Notes: generated from the sequence alone by a model not told the origin. A DNA stretch of 64,000 nucleotides from Alteromonas sp. M12 (GCF_037478005.1 NZ_CP144164.1:3038001-3102000), one strand, 5' to 3'. Counted from the stretch's first letter, positions 9,045 through 17,257 are shown. Numbers and translations: made by a program.

Positions 9045-10253
9045 ATGAAGTGCCGACTATCTATTGCATTTTCCACATGCTGTTTAATGCTGCTTTACTG
9101 GGCGCCGACACTTTACGCCGAAGAAGCTGATGAAAAATTGCAGTTTTCCGGATTTGCTCGTGTGGTTATGGGTCATTTAGATGATGAAAATGCTGAGTAC
9201 GTGGGCTATGACAACAGCATAAGTTTCGACCAGCAATCCCTTCTTGGGCTGCAAGCAGATTACACTTTAAGTGATCAGCTTTCTTTAACCGGCCAGTTGA
9301 TAGGTCACACAAGTGAGCTACGTTCTTCAGGATTGGAATGGCTTTATTTAACCTATACCCCGTCCAATACCGCACTTCAGTTTAAACTTGGCAAGCAGCG
9401 CATACCATTTTTCAATTACAGTGACAGCGTCGATGTCGGTTTTGCTTACCCATGGTTAACGCTACCCCAGCAATTTTATGACACGGCATTCTTTTCAACC
9501 TTTGAAGGGGTGTTGGCTAATTACCAATATATTTATCACGATTGGGTGATGAACTTTGAAGGATATTGGGGTTATTACGACGATAAAATTTATTTAGCTA
9601 GCGGCGAAATCGATACCAAGGTAACAGGGCTTTTCGGAGTTAATACCAGTGCATCCTATAATGGGTTAACGTTTCGGGCAGCCTACAACCAAGGAAACGC
9701 TAAACTGCAACTTCCTGCTGCAACACAGTTTGCTGAATTGCTCAATCAGTATGGGTTTAGTCAAAATGCAGCATCACTTAATCCGGATGGTCTCATTCAT
9801 TTTTATCAACTAAGTGCTAATTATGAGAACCTAGATTATTTTGTACGTAGCGAAGTTGCGAGAATGGTGGGTGAAAGTGGTCCAGTTCCCGACATAGATA
9901 GCTTCTACATTTCCGCAGGTTACAACTTTCATCCATACACTTTATATATTTCCTACGGCGCTCGATATGTGCATTACGATCACGGACCTAATGAAATCCC
10001 CTACGGTATTTCAGATGAACTTGACTTTCTAGCGGCAACCTACGAATCCGTACTCAGCGGTTTTCCTGACGATAAGAGCAAAGGCACTAAAATTGGCCTT
10101 AGGTGGGACTGGCGATATAACGTGGCGTTTAAAGCAGAAGTCACCTACGTTGACGCTGAAAAAGTAAGTAACGATTTTGCGATCAAAGATTTAGGAGGAT
10201 TCGATGGCCATGGGGTCTTGTATCAACTAGGAATTGAATGGATATTTCTATGA
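9045..10253 (+). CDS. Outer-membrane porin-like beta-barrel protein (paralogue 1)
   Basis: 402 residues. A signal peptide ends near LYAEE (about residue 25). The rest is rich in alternating aromatic/polar strands typical of a 16-18-strand barrel and ends in an aromatic residue pattern (IEWIFL). It shares long identical blocks with the protein at 48869 (for example YPWLTLPQQFYDTAFFSTF), so the two are paralogues. The stop overlaps the ATG of the small phosphate-binding-like gene (ATGA), suggesting a functional pair. Substrate unknown; the partner hints at phosphate or another anion, which is inference. A GAF-GGDEF gene is divergent. Confidence 0.8.
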   Translation: MKCRLSIAFSTCCLMLLYWAPTLYAEEADEKLQFSGFARVVMGHLDDENAEYVGYDNSISFDQQSLLGLQADYTLSDQLSLTGQLIGHTSELRSSGLEWLYLTYTPSNTALQFKLGKQRIPFFNYSDSVDVGFAYPWLTLPQQFYDTAFFSTFEGVLANYQYIYHDWVMNFEGYWGYYDDKIYLASGEIDTKVTGLFGVNTSASYNGLTFRAAYNQGNAKLQLPAATQFAELLNQYGFSQNAASLNPDGLIHFYQLSANYENLDYFVRSEVARMVGESGPVPDIDSFYISAGYNFHPYTLYISYGARYVHYDHGPNEIPYGISDELDFLAATYESVLSGFPDDKSKGTKIGLRWDWRYNVAFKAEVTYVDAEKVSNDFAIKDLGGFDGHGVLYQLGIEWIFL

Positions 10254-10669
10254 AAAAATGGGGCATTTTGCTGCTGCTCGCATCACTTTGTTTTTTTCAA
10301 GTTGCTAGGGCAAATGAAACTATAGTGGTGGTTGCCAACATTTCAGATAAATCAATTCAGCTTAACCGGCAACAAATACGTAATTTATATATGGGCGGTA
10401 TGATGCCTAATGATCTGAACGTAATCGCATTATCACCAGATAACGTAACCCGCGTGATATTCAATACAAAAGTGGTGGGGTTAACAGAGTCGCGAATCCA
10501 ATCATATTGGGCGCAAATGCGCTTTACTGGGCGTAAAAAAGCACCGAAAGAATTCGCCAATGAGCGTACTTTGCTTGAGTATCTAATCGACAATGAAGGA
10601 ACTCTGGGGTATTTGCGAGGCAGTACCTCGATTCCCGATGATTTATTAGTTGTTTATACCATTGATTAG
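10250..10669 (+). CDS. Small periplasmic phosphate-ABC-substrate-binding-like protein (paralogue 1)
   Basis: 139 residues from ATG 10250, whose first base lies in the last codons of the porin (ATGA overlap); an upstream in-frame ATG at 10238 would delay the signal peptide. The signal peptide MKKWGILLLLASLCFFQVARA is followed by a mature protein of about 118 residues with the PstS-like pattern QLNRQQIRNLYMGG, RVIFNTKVVGLTESRI and SYWAQMRFTGRKKAPKE, and a C-terminal NEGTLGYL. This is about half of a full phosphate-binding protein, so it is a single-lobe member of the PBP-like family. Its close copy is at 50083. It may capture or sense anion near the porin. Confidence 0.8.
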   Translation: MKKWGILLLLASLCFFQVARANETIVVVANISDKSIQLNRQQIRNLYMGGMMPNDLNVIALSPDNVTRVIFNTKVVGLTESRIQSYWAQMRFTGRKKAPKEFANERTLLEYLIDNEGTLGYLRGSTSIPDDLLVVYTID

Positions 10670-10718
10670 CCGTTTATCTTCGCAGTTACAATTAACAACT
10701 ATTACCCTGCAATAGATA

Positions 10719-10792
10719 GAACAAAACGTAACCACCGTTTTAGCTCGATGTGCACATCGCTAACCAGCTAGTTGGTGAAATACGTTTTGTTC
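10719..10792. repeat. Branched inverted-repeat element between convergent genes
   Basis: A 12-base outer stem (GAACAAAACGTA at 10719-10730 with TACGTTTTGTTC at 10781-10792) encloses a CACC/GGTG pairing (10733-10736, 10774-10777) and an internal perfect palindrome CGATGTGCACATCG (10746-10759). It sits between the convergent phosphate-binding-like and ABM genes. It could act as a bidirectional terminator, though no strong T-tract follows. Confidence 0.6.
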
Positions 10793-10809
10793 ATGCCATT
10801 AACATTAAT

Positions 10810-11103
10810 CTATGCGCTAATTACCGTCATTTCATTTAAAATAAATTCTTCAACGCAACCTTCAGTGGCAGCCATATAATCCGCTAAGTGCTGGTTGCCC
10901 ATGTGGGTTTGCCAAAGTTCACGTGTCTGCCAGTTTTCATAAAACATAAAATGCGCTGGATTTTCGTTATCTTGATGTAAGTCGTAGTTGATGCATCCAG
11001 CTTCATTGCGGGTAGTCTCGATAAGCTTTAACAGCTCCGCTTTGACTAAATCTACTTTGCCTGGAGCGGCTTTAATATTGGCCACTATGGTTAATTGAGT
11101 CAT
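10810..11103 (-). CDS. Putative quinol monooxygenase, ABM domain (YgiN-like)
   Basis: 97 residues, one antibiotic-biosynthesis-monooxygenase (ABM) domain. Diagnostic parts are TIVANIKAAPGKVDLVKAEL, TRNEAGCINYDLHQD and FMFYENWQTRELW, matching small dimeric YgiN-type proteins that act on quinols or reactive carbonyl-like compounds. It follows the quinone oxidoreductase-like gene by about 50 bases on the same strand, so the two likely share a transcript under the divergent LysR regulator. Confidence 0.88.
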   Translation of the reverse strand: MTQLTIVANIKAAPGKVDLVKAELLKLIETTRNEAGCINYDLHQDNENPAHFMFYENWQTRELWQTHMGNQHLADYMAATEGCVEEFILNEMTVISA

Positions 11104-11152
11104 GCTAATTTCCCAATTAATATTGTTCAGTTTGATCTGCTAAGTTGGTTGC

Positions 11153-12178
11153 TTAAAAGCCTTCCAACACGATTTTTCCGATCGATTTGCCTGATTCAAG
11201 TTCTTCATGAGCGGCTCTTAGATTCGCCGCATTAATTGTCCCAAGATGTTTACCTACAGTGGTTTGGATATAACCTTGGTCAATCAAATCACTTACTTTA
11301 TTCAGTATGTGATGCTGCTCAATCATATCATCGGCCGTAAACATTGAGCGAGTAAACATAAACTCCCAGTGCAGCGATAAACTTTTAGCTTTCAGCTTGC
11401 TGATATCAAGGGATTCAGGATCATCAATTAAGGCAATTTTTCCCATTGGTGCTAACAATTCTACATAGCTATCAAGGTATGAATCTGTATGGGTTAAACT
11501 CGCAACATGGGTCACTTGCCCGATGTTTAATTGTTCAATTTGCGCAACCAGAGGCTTAGAATGATCAATAACATAATCCGCTCCCAATTTTTTTACCCAG
11601 TTTGCTGAGCTTTCACGAGAAGCGGTCGCGATAACAGTTGCACCTGTTAAAGCACTGGCTAATTGAACTAATATCGAGCCAACGCCGCCTGCAGCGCCAA
11701 TAATCAAAATGATATCCTTTGACTGCTCTTTTGTATCTGGGAGCTGTTGTTTAATGGCTAAACGTTCGAACAACAGTTCCCACGCGGTGATTGCTGTCAA
11801 CGGTAATGCCGCTGCTTCACTGTCAGACAAGCTCTTTGGTTTGTGACCAACAATACGTTCATCCACTAACTGAAATTCCGCGTTACCGCCCTGACGATTC
11901 AAATCACCAGCATAAAACACCTTGTCACCTGGTTTAAATTGGGTAACTAAATCGCCGATAGCCACAACTTCACCAACTGCATCCCAACCTAGCACTTTGT
12001 ATGCATCAGCCTCAGGGGTAACATTTTGGCGAATTTTGTAATCAACAGGGTTAACCGCAATCGACTTGACGCTAACTAATAAGTCATGTCCTGATGCAGT
12101 AGGTTGTGGCAGTTCGATATCAATAAGAGATTCAGGGTTATTAATAGGTAACGCTTGTTTGTAGCCAATTGCTTTCAT
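11153..12178 (-). CDS. Zinc-type alcohol dehydrogenase / quinone oxidoreductase family protein
   Basis: 341 residues, medium-chain dehydrogenase fold. N-terminal GroES-like domain (VNPVDYKIR, LGWDAVGEV, GDKVFYAGD) and a Rossmann NADPH site (IIGAAGGVGSILVQLA) near residue 165. It resembles the zinc-binding-alcohol-dehydrogenase subgroup of quinone reductases, which often lack structural zinc; I see no four-cysteine zinc loop. Likely reduces quinones or electrophilic enones. A LysR gene is divergent and an ABM protein is downstream, a common electrophile- or quinone-response arrangement. Confidence 0.87.
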   Translation of the reverse strand: MKAIGYKQALPINNPESLIDIELPQPTASGHDLLVSVKSIAVNPVDYKIRQNVTPEADAYKVLGWDAVGEVVAIGDLVTQFKPGDKVFYAGDLNRQGGNAEFQLVDERIVGHKPKSLSDSEAAALPLTAITAWELLFERLAIKQQLPDTKEQSKDIILIIGAAGGVGSILVQLASALTGATVIATASRESSANWVKKLGADYVIDHSKPLVAQIEQLNIGQVTHVASLTHTDSYLDSYVELLAPMGKIALIDDPESLDISKLKAKSLSLHWEFMFTRSMFTADDMIEQHHILNKVSDLIDQGYIQTTVGKHLGTINAANLRAAHEELESGKSIGKIVLEGF

Positions 12179-12262
12179 AATTATATTCCTGTGTTTTGAC
12201 GTTGTTAATCAACTTGGGAGAAATTATAGAGCTTGCTTAACGAAACAAAAACAGCATAATGA

Positions 12263-12277
12263 TTGAATCTTTATCAA
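12263..12277. promoter_or_regulatory. Possible LysR operator in the divergent intergenic region
   Basis: An inverted repeat TTGA-N7-TCAA, containing the T-N11-A pattern typical of LysR-type binding sites, lies 17 bases before the LysR start and 85 bases from the divergent dehydrogenase start. Only one site is seen, so support is moderate. Confidence 0.4.
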
Positions 12278-12293
12278 ATAATTTTTGACAATC

Positions 12294-13229
12294 ATGTTAC
12301 TAGAAGACCTTAACGTAATTTTAAAAGTGGCTGAATTTCGCAATATTACAGCGGCGGCAGAAAGTTTAGATATGCGCACAGCAACAGCAAGCGCTGCTAT
12401 AAAGCGAGTTGAACGTGCGTTAGGGGTTGAGTTATTTATCCGAACCACTCGACATTTGAGGCTCTCCGTTGCCGGTGAAAAATACATTCCCAACTGTGAA
12501 CAAGCATTACAATTACTCAATTTCGCTAAGCAAAATGTGAAAGAGGATTTAGATGTCATTGATGGTGAATTAAGAATTTCGGTACCTTCAGATTTAGGTC
12601 GCAATTTAATTCTACCTTGGCTTGATGAGTTTATACATGAGCACGCAGGCGTTAGCGTCAAGCTACATATTAGTGACAGTAATATTGACTTCTATCGAGA
12701 TCCTGTTGATATCGCTTTACGCTATGGCACACCGAATGATGCAAACTTATATGGTTTTAAAATTTGCAAGGTTCCCCGTGTAATTTGTGCAACAACCGAA
12801 TATTTGAAAAACAACGGGTTACCACAACATCCCAATGATTTAACCACCCATAACGGCCTTTTATATCAACTTCATGACATTATTCACGACGTTTGGGAAT
12901 TCGATCACAATGAAAAATCGATAAAAGTAAAAGTACAAAGTAATCGAGCTTCAAACGACGCCGAGTTGGTTAGGCGTTGGTGTGTAAATGGAAAAGGCAT
13001 AGCGACAAAGTCTAGCTTAGATATGTCGAACGACCTACTTAACGACAAAGTTGTGCCGATATTAAAGGAATTTGCCCCCAAACCGACGGAACTATGGCTG
13101 ATCTGTCCAAGCAGACAAACAATTACTCCAGCCGTGCGATTGCTCAGAGAACATTTCAGAATAAAGTGCGCAGAGGTTTTTGCGCAACTGATTAATAAAG
13201 GGGTGTTAACGCAGGAAAATATTAAGTAG
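12294..13229 (+). CDS. LysR-family transcriptional regulator
   Basis: 311 residues from ATG 12294; a TTG at 12285 is possible but would add three residues atypical for the family. N-terminal winged helix-turn-helix (LNVILKVAEFRNITAAAESL, ATASAAIKRVERALG, LFIRTTRHLRLS) at 1-60, then a LysR substrate-binding domain (ISVPSDLGRNLILPWLDEF). It probably controls the divergent quinone reductase/ABM genes. A hairpin terminator belonging to the tRNA remnant lies just downstream. Confidence 0.93.
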   Translation: MLLEDLNVILKVAEFRNITAAAESLDMRTATASAAIKRVERALGVELFIRTTRHLRLSVAGEKYIPNCEQALQLLNFAKQNVKEDLDVIDGELRISVPSDLGRNLILPWLDEFIHEHAGVSVKLHISDSNIDFYRDPVDIALRYGTPNDANLYGFKICKVPRVICATTEYLKNNGLPQHPNDLTTHNGLLYQLHDIIHDVWEFDHNEKSIKVKVQSNRASNDAELVRRWCVNGKGIATKSSLDMSNDLLNDKVVPILKEFAPKPTELWLICPSRQTITPAVRLLREHFRIKCAEVFAQLINKGVLTQENIK

Positions 13230-13246
13230 TTCCTACCGCCAATTAC

Positions 13247-13280
13247 AAAAAAACCGCGAACCTTTCGATTCGCAGGTTTT
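13247..13280 (-). terminator. Terminator hairpin of a decayed tRNA-Ser unit; may also end the LysR gene
   Basis: AAACC.GCGAA (13251-13260) pairs with TTCGC.GGTTT (13269-13279), with A-runs on the left and T-runs on the right, so it can work both ways. On the minus strand it directly follows a tRNA 3' remnant, mirroring the terminator after the intact tRNA-Ser at 16578. Confidence 0.65.
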
Positions 13281-13284
13281 AGTA

Positions 13285-13316
13285 TTTGGCGAAGAGAGAG
13301 GGATTCGAAACCTCGT
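13285..13316 (-). pseudogene. tRNA-Ser 3'-end remnant
   Basis: 32 bases match the 3' end of the intact tRNA-Ser at 16616-16647 with two mismatches: T arm, acceptor 3' strand and CCA. The rest of the tRNA is absent. Both copies are on the minus strand and are followed by a hairpin terminator. It could be an attachment-site duplicate or the relic of a tandem tRNA gene. Confidence 0.7.
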
Positions 13317-13396
13317 GAATGCAATACCAACAATAACTAGAACTAAAACAATGAGATAAATACACATCAACACACTAATTTGCAAACATGTGCAAA

Positions 13397-13477
13397 CATG
13401 GACAGCCACATATACATGTGCAAACATGGACAGCCATATATCTTTGTGAGCCAACAAACAGCCAACATGGACAGCCA
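13397..13477 (+). repeat. Three CATGGACAGCCA repeats upstream of the transposase
   Basis: Exact copies start at 13397, 13425 and 13466; the first two lie in a 28-base tandem unit that begins TGCAAACATGGACAGCCA. The reverse complement of the core, with one change (GCCTGTCCATG), recurs at 14711 and 16485. These flank the REP-associated transposase and are likely its substrates or footprints. Apart from this and the tRNA remnant, the 13230-13553 gap holds no gene. Confidence 0.7.
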
Positions 13478-13553
13478 CAAACTAGACTAGAACTAGACTC
13501 TTAGGAAAATAGAATCAACTATGCTTTAGTATGTTTAATTCAAGGAGTGAGTG

Positions 13554-14507
13554 ATGCCACTGGCAAGGAAGCGACAAATCAATCTTTCAGATACCCCTTA
13601 TTATCATTGTGTATCCCGATGTGTCCGGCGTGCCTTTTTGTGTGGTGAAGATGAACTGACAGGGAAAAGCTATGAACATCGTCGCCAGTGGGTAGAAGAC
13701 AGGTTGTTGTTTTTAACCACCGTATTTGCCATCGAAGTTTGTGCCTATGCAGTGATGAGCAATCACACCCATGTGGTTTTACATGTGAATGCTGACAAAG
13801 CTAAACATTGGACGGATACAGAGATTGCTCAGCGCTGGCACAAGCTTCACAAAGGAACCTTGCTCTCACAGAGGTTAACCTCAAAAGAAGCTCCCGTGTT
13901 CACAGACGCTGAACAAATCACACTCCAGTCAACTTTGTCCGTTTATCGTAATCGGTTGACCGACATTAGCTGGTTTATGCGAGAATTGAATGAGCCGATT
14001 GCTCGACAAGCTAATCAAGAGGATGACTGTACCGGTCACTTTTGGGAAGGGCGATTCAAATCACAAGCACTGTTAGATGAACATGCCTTAGCAGCCTGTA
14101 TGGTGTACGTAGACTTAAACCCTATCCGGGCAAAAATGGCAACAACCCCAGAGTCATCTAACCACACCAGTATTAAGCGTCGTATTCATGATTTTAAGAA
14201 AGGTTATCAGCCCTCTACGTTAATGCCTTTTGTTGGTAATCCAAAACAACCACAACCGCAGGGACTAACGTTCCATTTAGTCGAATATCTTAAGTTGGTT
14301 GACCTATCTGGTCGCAGTCTTAATCCCAATAAAAGAGGGGCAATTGATATGAGTGAATCACCCATATTGCAACGTTTAGGGTTGGATGAACACACCTGGC
14401 AAGATATGTTTTTGACCTTTGAAACCAATTTTAGCGTGGCTGCAGGGCAATCAGACACCTTGAAACGCTATAAGCGAAAACGTCGGCTAAAGAATTCTGT
14501 AGGTTAA
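13554..14507 (+). CDS. REP-associated tyrosine transposase (RAYT, Y1/HUH family)
   Basis: 317 residues from ATG 13554 with AAGGAG seven bases upstream; GTG 13551 is too close to it. N-terminal ARKRQINLSDTPYYHCVSRC is the usual start of TnpA-REP proteins. The metal-binding HUH motif is in SNHTHVVLHV (about residue 72). A later block TGHFWEGRFKSQ followed by YVDLNPIRAKM is characteristic and carries the candidate catalytic tyrosine. RAYTs process REP hairpins by single-strand cleavage and are usually domesticated single-copy genes. Short direct repeats lie on both sides and a REP array is 8 kb downstream. Confidence 0.92.
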   Translation: MPLARKRQINLSDTPYYHCVSRCVRRAFLCGEDELTGKSYEHRRQWVEDRLLFLTTVFAIEVCAYAVMSNHTHVVLHVNADKAKHWTDTEIAQRWHKLHKGTLLSQRLTSKEAPVFTDAEQITLQSTLSVYRNRLTDISWFMRELNEPIARQANQEDDCTGHFWEGRFKSQALLDEHALAACMVYVDLNPIRAKMATTPESSNHTSIKRRIHDFKKGYQPSTLMPFVGNPKQPQPQGLTFHLVEYLKLVDLSGRSLNPNKRGAIDMSESPILQRLGLDEHTWQDMFLTFETNFSVAAGQSDTLKRYKRKRRLKNSVG

Positions 14508-14708
14508 CCTCTCCCCTTGAAGTCCTTTTCATTTCAATTGTTTCTTTGCACAAGCAGTAAGCCTAACCCTGCCCTAAATTCCCTCAAATGGCTTTTATTA
14601 GTCAGAAATCGATGATTGCATAGGTATTTACCTAAATTACGAACGCATTCATACTTTTCATCAGACTCCAGTAAAAGTTATAGGCCTCTTTTTTCACTAC
14701 CTTTAAAA

Positions 14709-14722
14709 ATGCCTGTCCATGA
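14709..14722 (+). repeat. ATGCCTGTCCATGA repeat downstream of the transposase
   Basis: The same 14 bases occur again at 16483 and 16501. The core is the inverse of the CATGGACAG repeats upstream of the transposase. This copy lies within 25 bases of the stop of the Hsp70-like gene. Confidence 0.65.
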
Positions 14723-14731
14723 TTTACTGAT

Positions 14732-16180
14732 TTAGTTCCCAAATATGCGTTGGGCATGGGTAATTAGGCCAGTTGTAACGCTACCAAAATGGTTCCCAAT
14801 GACAATCTCAGTATCGGGGAACATAGCGCTTATCCATTGTTTGATGACGGGTGAAATTGCAGTACCGCCGGTTACAAAAATGGTGTCGGGTTTAGCGCCT
14901 GACTGCAGTAAAGACTCATTCACGATAGACTCAATTTGCTTTAATTCGCCACTGATGGCATCACCTAGTTGATCTCGGCTAACCGAGATTTGTAAATTTG
15001 ATTCAATATAATCGAGATTAACCTCGGTCAAATTGTTGGTTGAAAGTGCTATTTTGGTTAATTCAGAACTCTTATTTAATTTGAGCCCTAGTTTGTCGTC
15101 ACGCAACTTTTTTAATCGCTCGATTCTATTATCCAAAGACATAAAACAATATCGTTGCAATTCCACACCGGTTCTATTTGAATTAAACTCACGCTGCGCA
15201 GCGACATCATTAACACACACAGCCTGCCTGAATAATGTGGGAGGAATCGGCAGGTCGTTAGTTAATATAATATCTTTACCAAAGTTCGGCATTATCCCCA
15301 TTAGCGCTAGTTTGTTGTCAATATCAATGCCCCCTATCCGTTTTCCTGAGCAACCAAGAATATTACTCTCTCGAATATCGCTGTTGATATAACTGGGTCC
15401 AAGTTTAACCACCGAACAGTCTGTTGTACCGCCACCTAAATCAATAATAAGCACCACCTTATCTTGACTTAACTGTCTTTCATAATCGTATGCTGCTGCA
15501 AGTGGCTCCATTAAAAATTCAATATCTCTAAAACCCACTTTTTTTGCCGCTGAGGTAAGAATACTAAGGGCTTGACTATTTCCATCTTTTTCTTGTAAAC
15601 CATGAAAATTAACGGGCCTGCCAATAACAACACTCTCCAGCTCAATGCCCTTTATATATTCAGATTCTTCTTTTATAAACGCCAGCATTTTCTCAATAAC
15701 AGATGCAAATATGGCTTGTTGAGCTTTGGTGATTTTTGCACCTAAAAAAGATTTGGGCGACTTAATGTAAAAGCCATTTTCAGGATTTGTAATGTGCGCT
15801 AATTCCGCTTCTCGACCAATAATAATATCGTCGCTCAACTCCAGCGCTTCCATTACGGTTTTCATACGTTGATCAGTTTTAGCATCTTCGCGATTTTCAG
15901 CTCTGATTATTTTGCGAAAAATATTAATTAGTTCAGCATCGGTGAAAACCCGCGCGTCTGTTTCACTTTTAGCTCTTTTGGTTTGTACCGCTTTTTCTGC
16001 TTTCACACGAGCTAATAAATCTGTCTCCGATACTTTTTCTGGTTTAATAACTCCATGCTCTAAAAATACACAAGAAGGAATCGTGGTTTCGCCATCTTCA
16101 AGAGGAATAAGAACAGGTTCATTTTGTTCTATTATACCAATGGAACAATTAGACGTACCAAAATCTAAACCTGCGAACAT
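14732..16180 (-). CDS. yegD: Hsp70-family protein, YegD-like
   Basis: 482 residues from ATG 16180, which has AGAG six bases upstream; a GTG at 16213 adds an unlikely Lys/Asn leader. The actin-like ATPase fold is evident: phosphate-1 motif GLDFGTSNCSIGI, KSPKSFLGA, VIGRPVNF, the EPLAAAYDYE connect region, IDLGGGTTDCS and FVTGGTAISP. The C-terminal substrate-binding and lid parts of DnaK are absent, as in E. coli YegD, whose client and role are poorly known. It lies alone between the RAYT gene and the tRNA-Ser, flanked by ATGCCTGTCCATGA repeats, so it may have moved with that segment. Confidence 0.85.
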   Translation of the reverse strand: MFAGLDFGTSNCSIGIIEQNEPVLIPLEDGETTIPSCVFLEHGVIKPEKVSETDLLARVKAEKAVQTKRAKSETDARVFTDAELINIFRKIIRAENREDAKTDQRMKTVMEALELSDDIIIGREAELAHITNPENGFYIKSPKSFLGAKITKAQQAIFASVIEKMLAFIKEESEYIKGIELESVVIGRPVNFHGLQEKDGNSQALSILTSAAKKVGFRDIEFLMEPLAAAYDYERQLSQDKVVLIIDLGGGTTDCSVVKLGPSYINSDIRESNILGCSGKRIGGIDIDNKLALMGIMPNFGKDIILTNDLPIPPTLFRQAVCVNDVAAQREFNSNRTGVELQRYCFMSLDNRIERLKKLRDDKLGLKLNKSSELTKIALSTNNLTEVNLDYIESNLQISVSRDQLGDAISGELKQIESIVNESLLQSGAKPDTIFVTGGTAISPVIKQWISAMFPDTEIVIGNHFGSVTTGLITHAQRIFGN

Positions 16181-16482
16181 TTTATTCTCTTTATTTTTAC
16201 TGTTTAATTTCACTCGATACTCATTAAAGTCAACCCCAAAATTAGCCGACTAATCACACTAAAGTAAAAAGCATTATTTTTGCTAACCGGGTCATTGTTT
16301 GTTGCTGAAAAGTTGGATTTTATAAAATACGTGGGCTTAGATACTGGCAAAAGCCCCCTGCGTCTACGAAATAAGCGGGCCAGATCCCACAGGTTTTGAG
16401 AATGATGGAAATCATTTACTCTGAAATCAAAGGGAGCTGACCCCGAAGGTTTTGATTTCAACAATTCCTACTATCTTAAAAT
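16181..16482. other. Non-coding stretch upstream of the Hsp70-like gene
   Basis: No convincing gene in either strand. It contains the fragment GGGAGCTGACCCCGAAGG, of a kind often left near mobile repeats, but no complete element. The promoter of the Hsp70-like gene must lie here; I cannot assign it. Confidence 0.4.
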
Positions 16483-16514
16483 ATGCCTGTCCATGAGTTT
16501 ATGCCTGTCCATGA
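16483..16514 (+). repeat. Two ATGCCTGTCCATGA direct repeats
   Basis: Exact 14-base copies at 16483-16496 and 16501-16514, identical to the one at 14709. Together they bracket the Hsp70-like gene. Confidence 0.7.
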
Positions 16515-16577
16515 CTTTATTGCATAGTGAAAACAATGGAATAAACATATCTGAACTTAGTGGAACTGATCCCAAAC

Positions 16578-16609
16578 AAAAAAACCAGCAACTAAGTTGC
16601 TGGTTTTTT
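16578..16609 (-). terminator. Terminator of tRNA-Ser
   Basis: A perfect 12-base stem, AAAACCAGCAAC (16581-16592) with GTTGCTGGTTTT (16596-16607), lies nine bases past the tRNA 3' end, with a run of T on the minus strand. Confidence 0.85.
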
Positions 16610-16617
16610 GATAAATT

Positions 16618-16707
16618 TGGCGGAGAGAGAGGGATTCGAACCCTCGTTAGGTTTAACCCTAAACACACTTTCCAGGCGTGCGCCTTCAGCCACTCAGCCA
16701 CCTCTCC
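16618..16707 (-). tRNA. tRNA-Ser (anticodon GGA)
   Basis: 90 bases including an encoded CCA (TGG at 16618-16620). On the minus strand it begins GGAGAGGTGGCTGAGTGG. The anticodon loop CCTGGAAAG gives GGA, a long variable arm follows as expected for a class II serine tRNA, and the T arm reads GGGTTCGAATCCC. It closely resembles the E. coli GGA isoacceptor. Its first 10 bases are copied in each unit of the 139-base repeat upstream. Confidence 0.96.
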
Positions 16708-17129
16708 AAATTGTTTCACTTGCTCTTCGAAATTATCTCAGAGCTAACACATCCATGATGATCGGCACCCAGTCCGTACATCCATGTCCGGCCGTTCAGC
16801 CGGGCGGTGCTGTGCACCTAAAGAGGCCGGCTTCACCCACCTCTCCAAATTGTTTCACTTGCTCTTCGAAATTATCTCAGAGCTAACACATCCATGATGA
16901 TCGGCACCCAGTCCGTACATCCATGTCCGGCCGTTCAGCCGGGCGGTGCTGCGCACCTAAAGAGGCCGGCTTCACCCACCTCTCCAAATTGTTTCACTTG
17001 CTCTTCGAAATTATCTCAGAGCTAACACATCCATGATGATCGGCACCCAGTCCGTACATCCATGTCCGGCCGTTCAGCCGGGCGGTGCTGCGCACCTAAA
17101 GAGGCCGGCTTCACCCACCTCTCCAAATT
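16698..17129 (-). repeat. Three tandem 139-bp repeats carrying the tRNA-Ser 5' end
   Basis: Units begin, taking CCACCTCTCC as marker, at 16698, 16837, 16976 and (partial) 17115. The copies are nearly identical; one visible difference is GCTGTGCACC versus GCTGCGCACC. Read on the minus strand, each junction is GGAGAGGTGG, identical to the first 10 bases of tRNA-Ser, followed by GTGAAGCCGGCC rather than the tRNA body. Each unit can fold a GCCGG/CCGGC hairpin enclosing GGTGC/GCACC. The array lies upstream of the tRNA in its direction of transcription, so it is probably part of the precursor transcript. Confidence 0.9.
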
Positions 17130-17198
17130 CTTCCCCGTTTCGATATAAAATGTAAACATTAAAATCGGCGCTCGGCGTGCGCGTTACTCAAGTATGTT

Positions 17199-17257
17199 AC
17201 TTGCCGTCACTTTCAGACGGGTGCGTATGTTAGGGAAATACGCGCCCGTAAGCAAGT
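17199..17257. other. Strong stem-loop upstream of the tRNA-Ser repeat array
   Basis: ACGGG-T-GCGTAT (17217-17228) pairs with ATACGC-G-CCCGT (17238-17249), and an outer ACTTGC (17199-17204) pairs with GCAAGT (17252-17257). It lies between the HAD phosphatase stop and the repeats. It could end the phosphatase transcript, but there is no T-tract; function unknown. Confidence 0.5.

Noticed and set aside
16493..16886. Protein genes over the tRNA-Ser region
   Set aside because: Open frames at 16493-16747 and 16608-16886 come from the tRNA and repeats; no family features or ribosome binding sites.
13230..17129. Complete integrative element or prophage
   Set aside because: No integrase, relaxase or phage structural genes; only a RAYT, which normally does not move whole islands.
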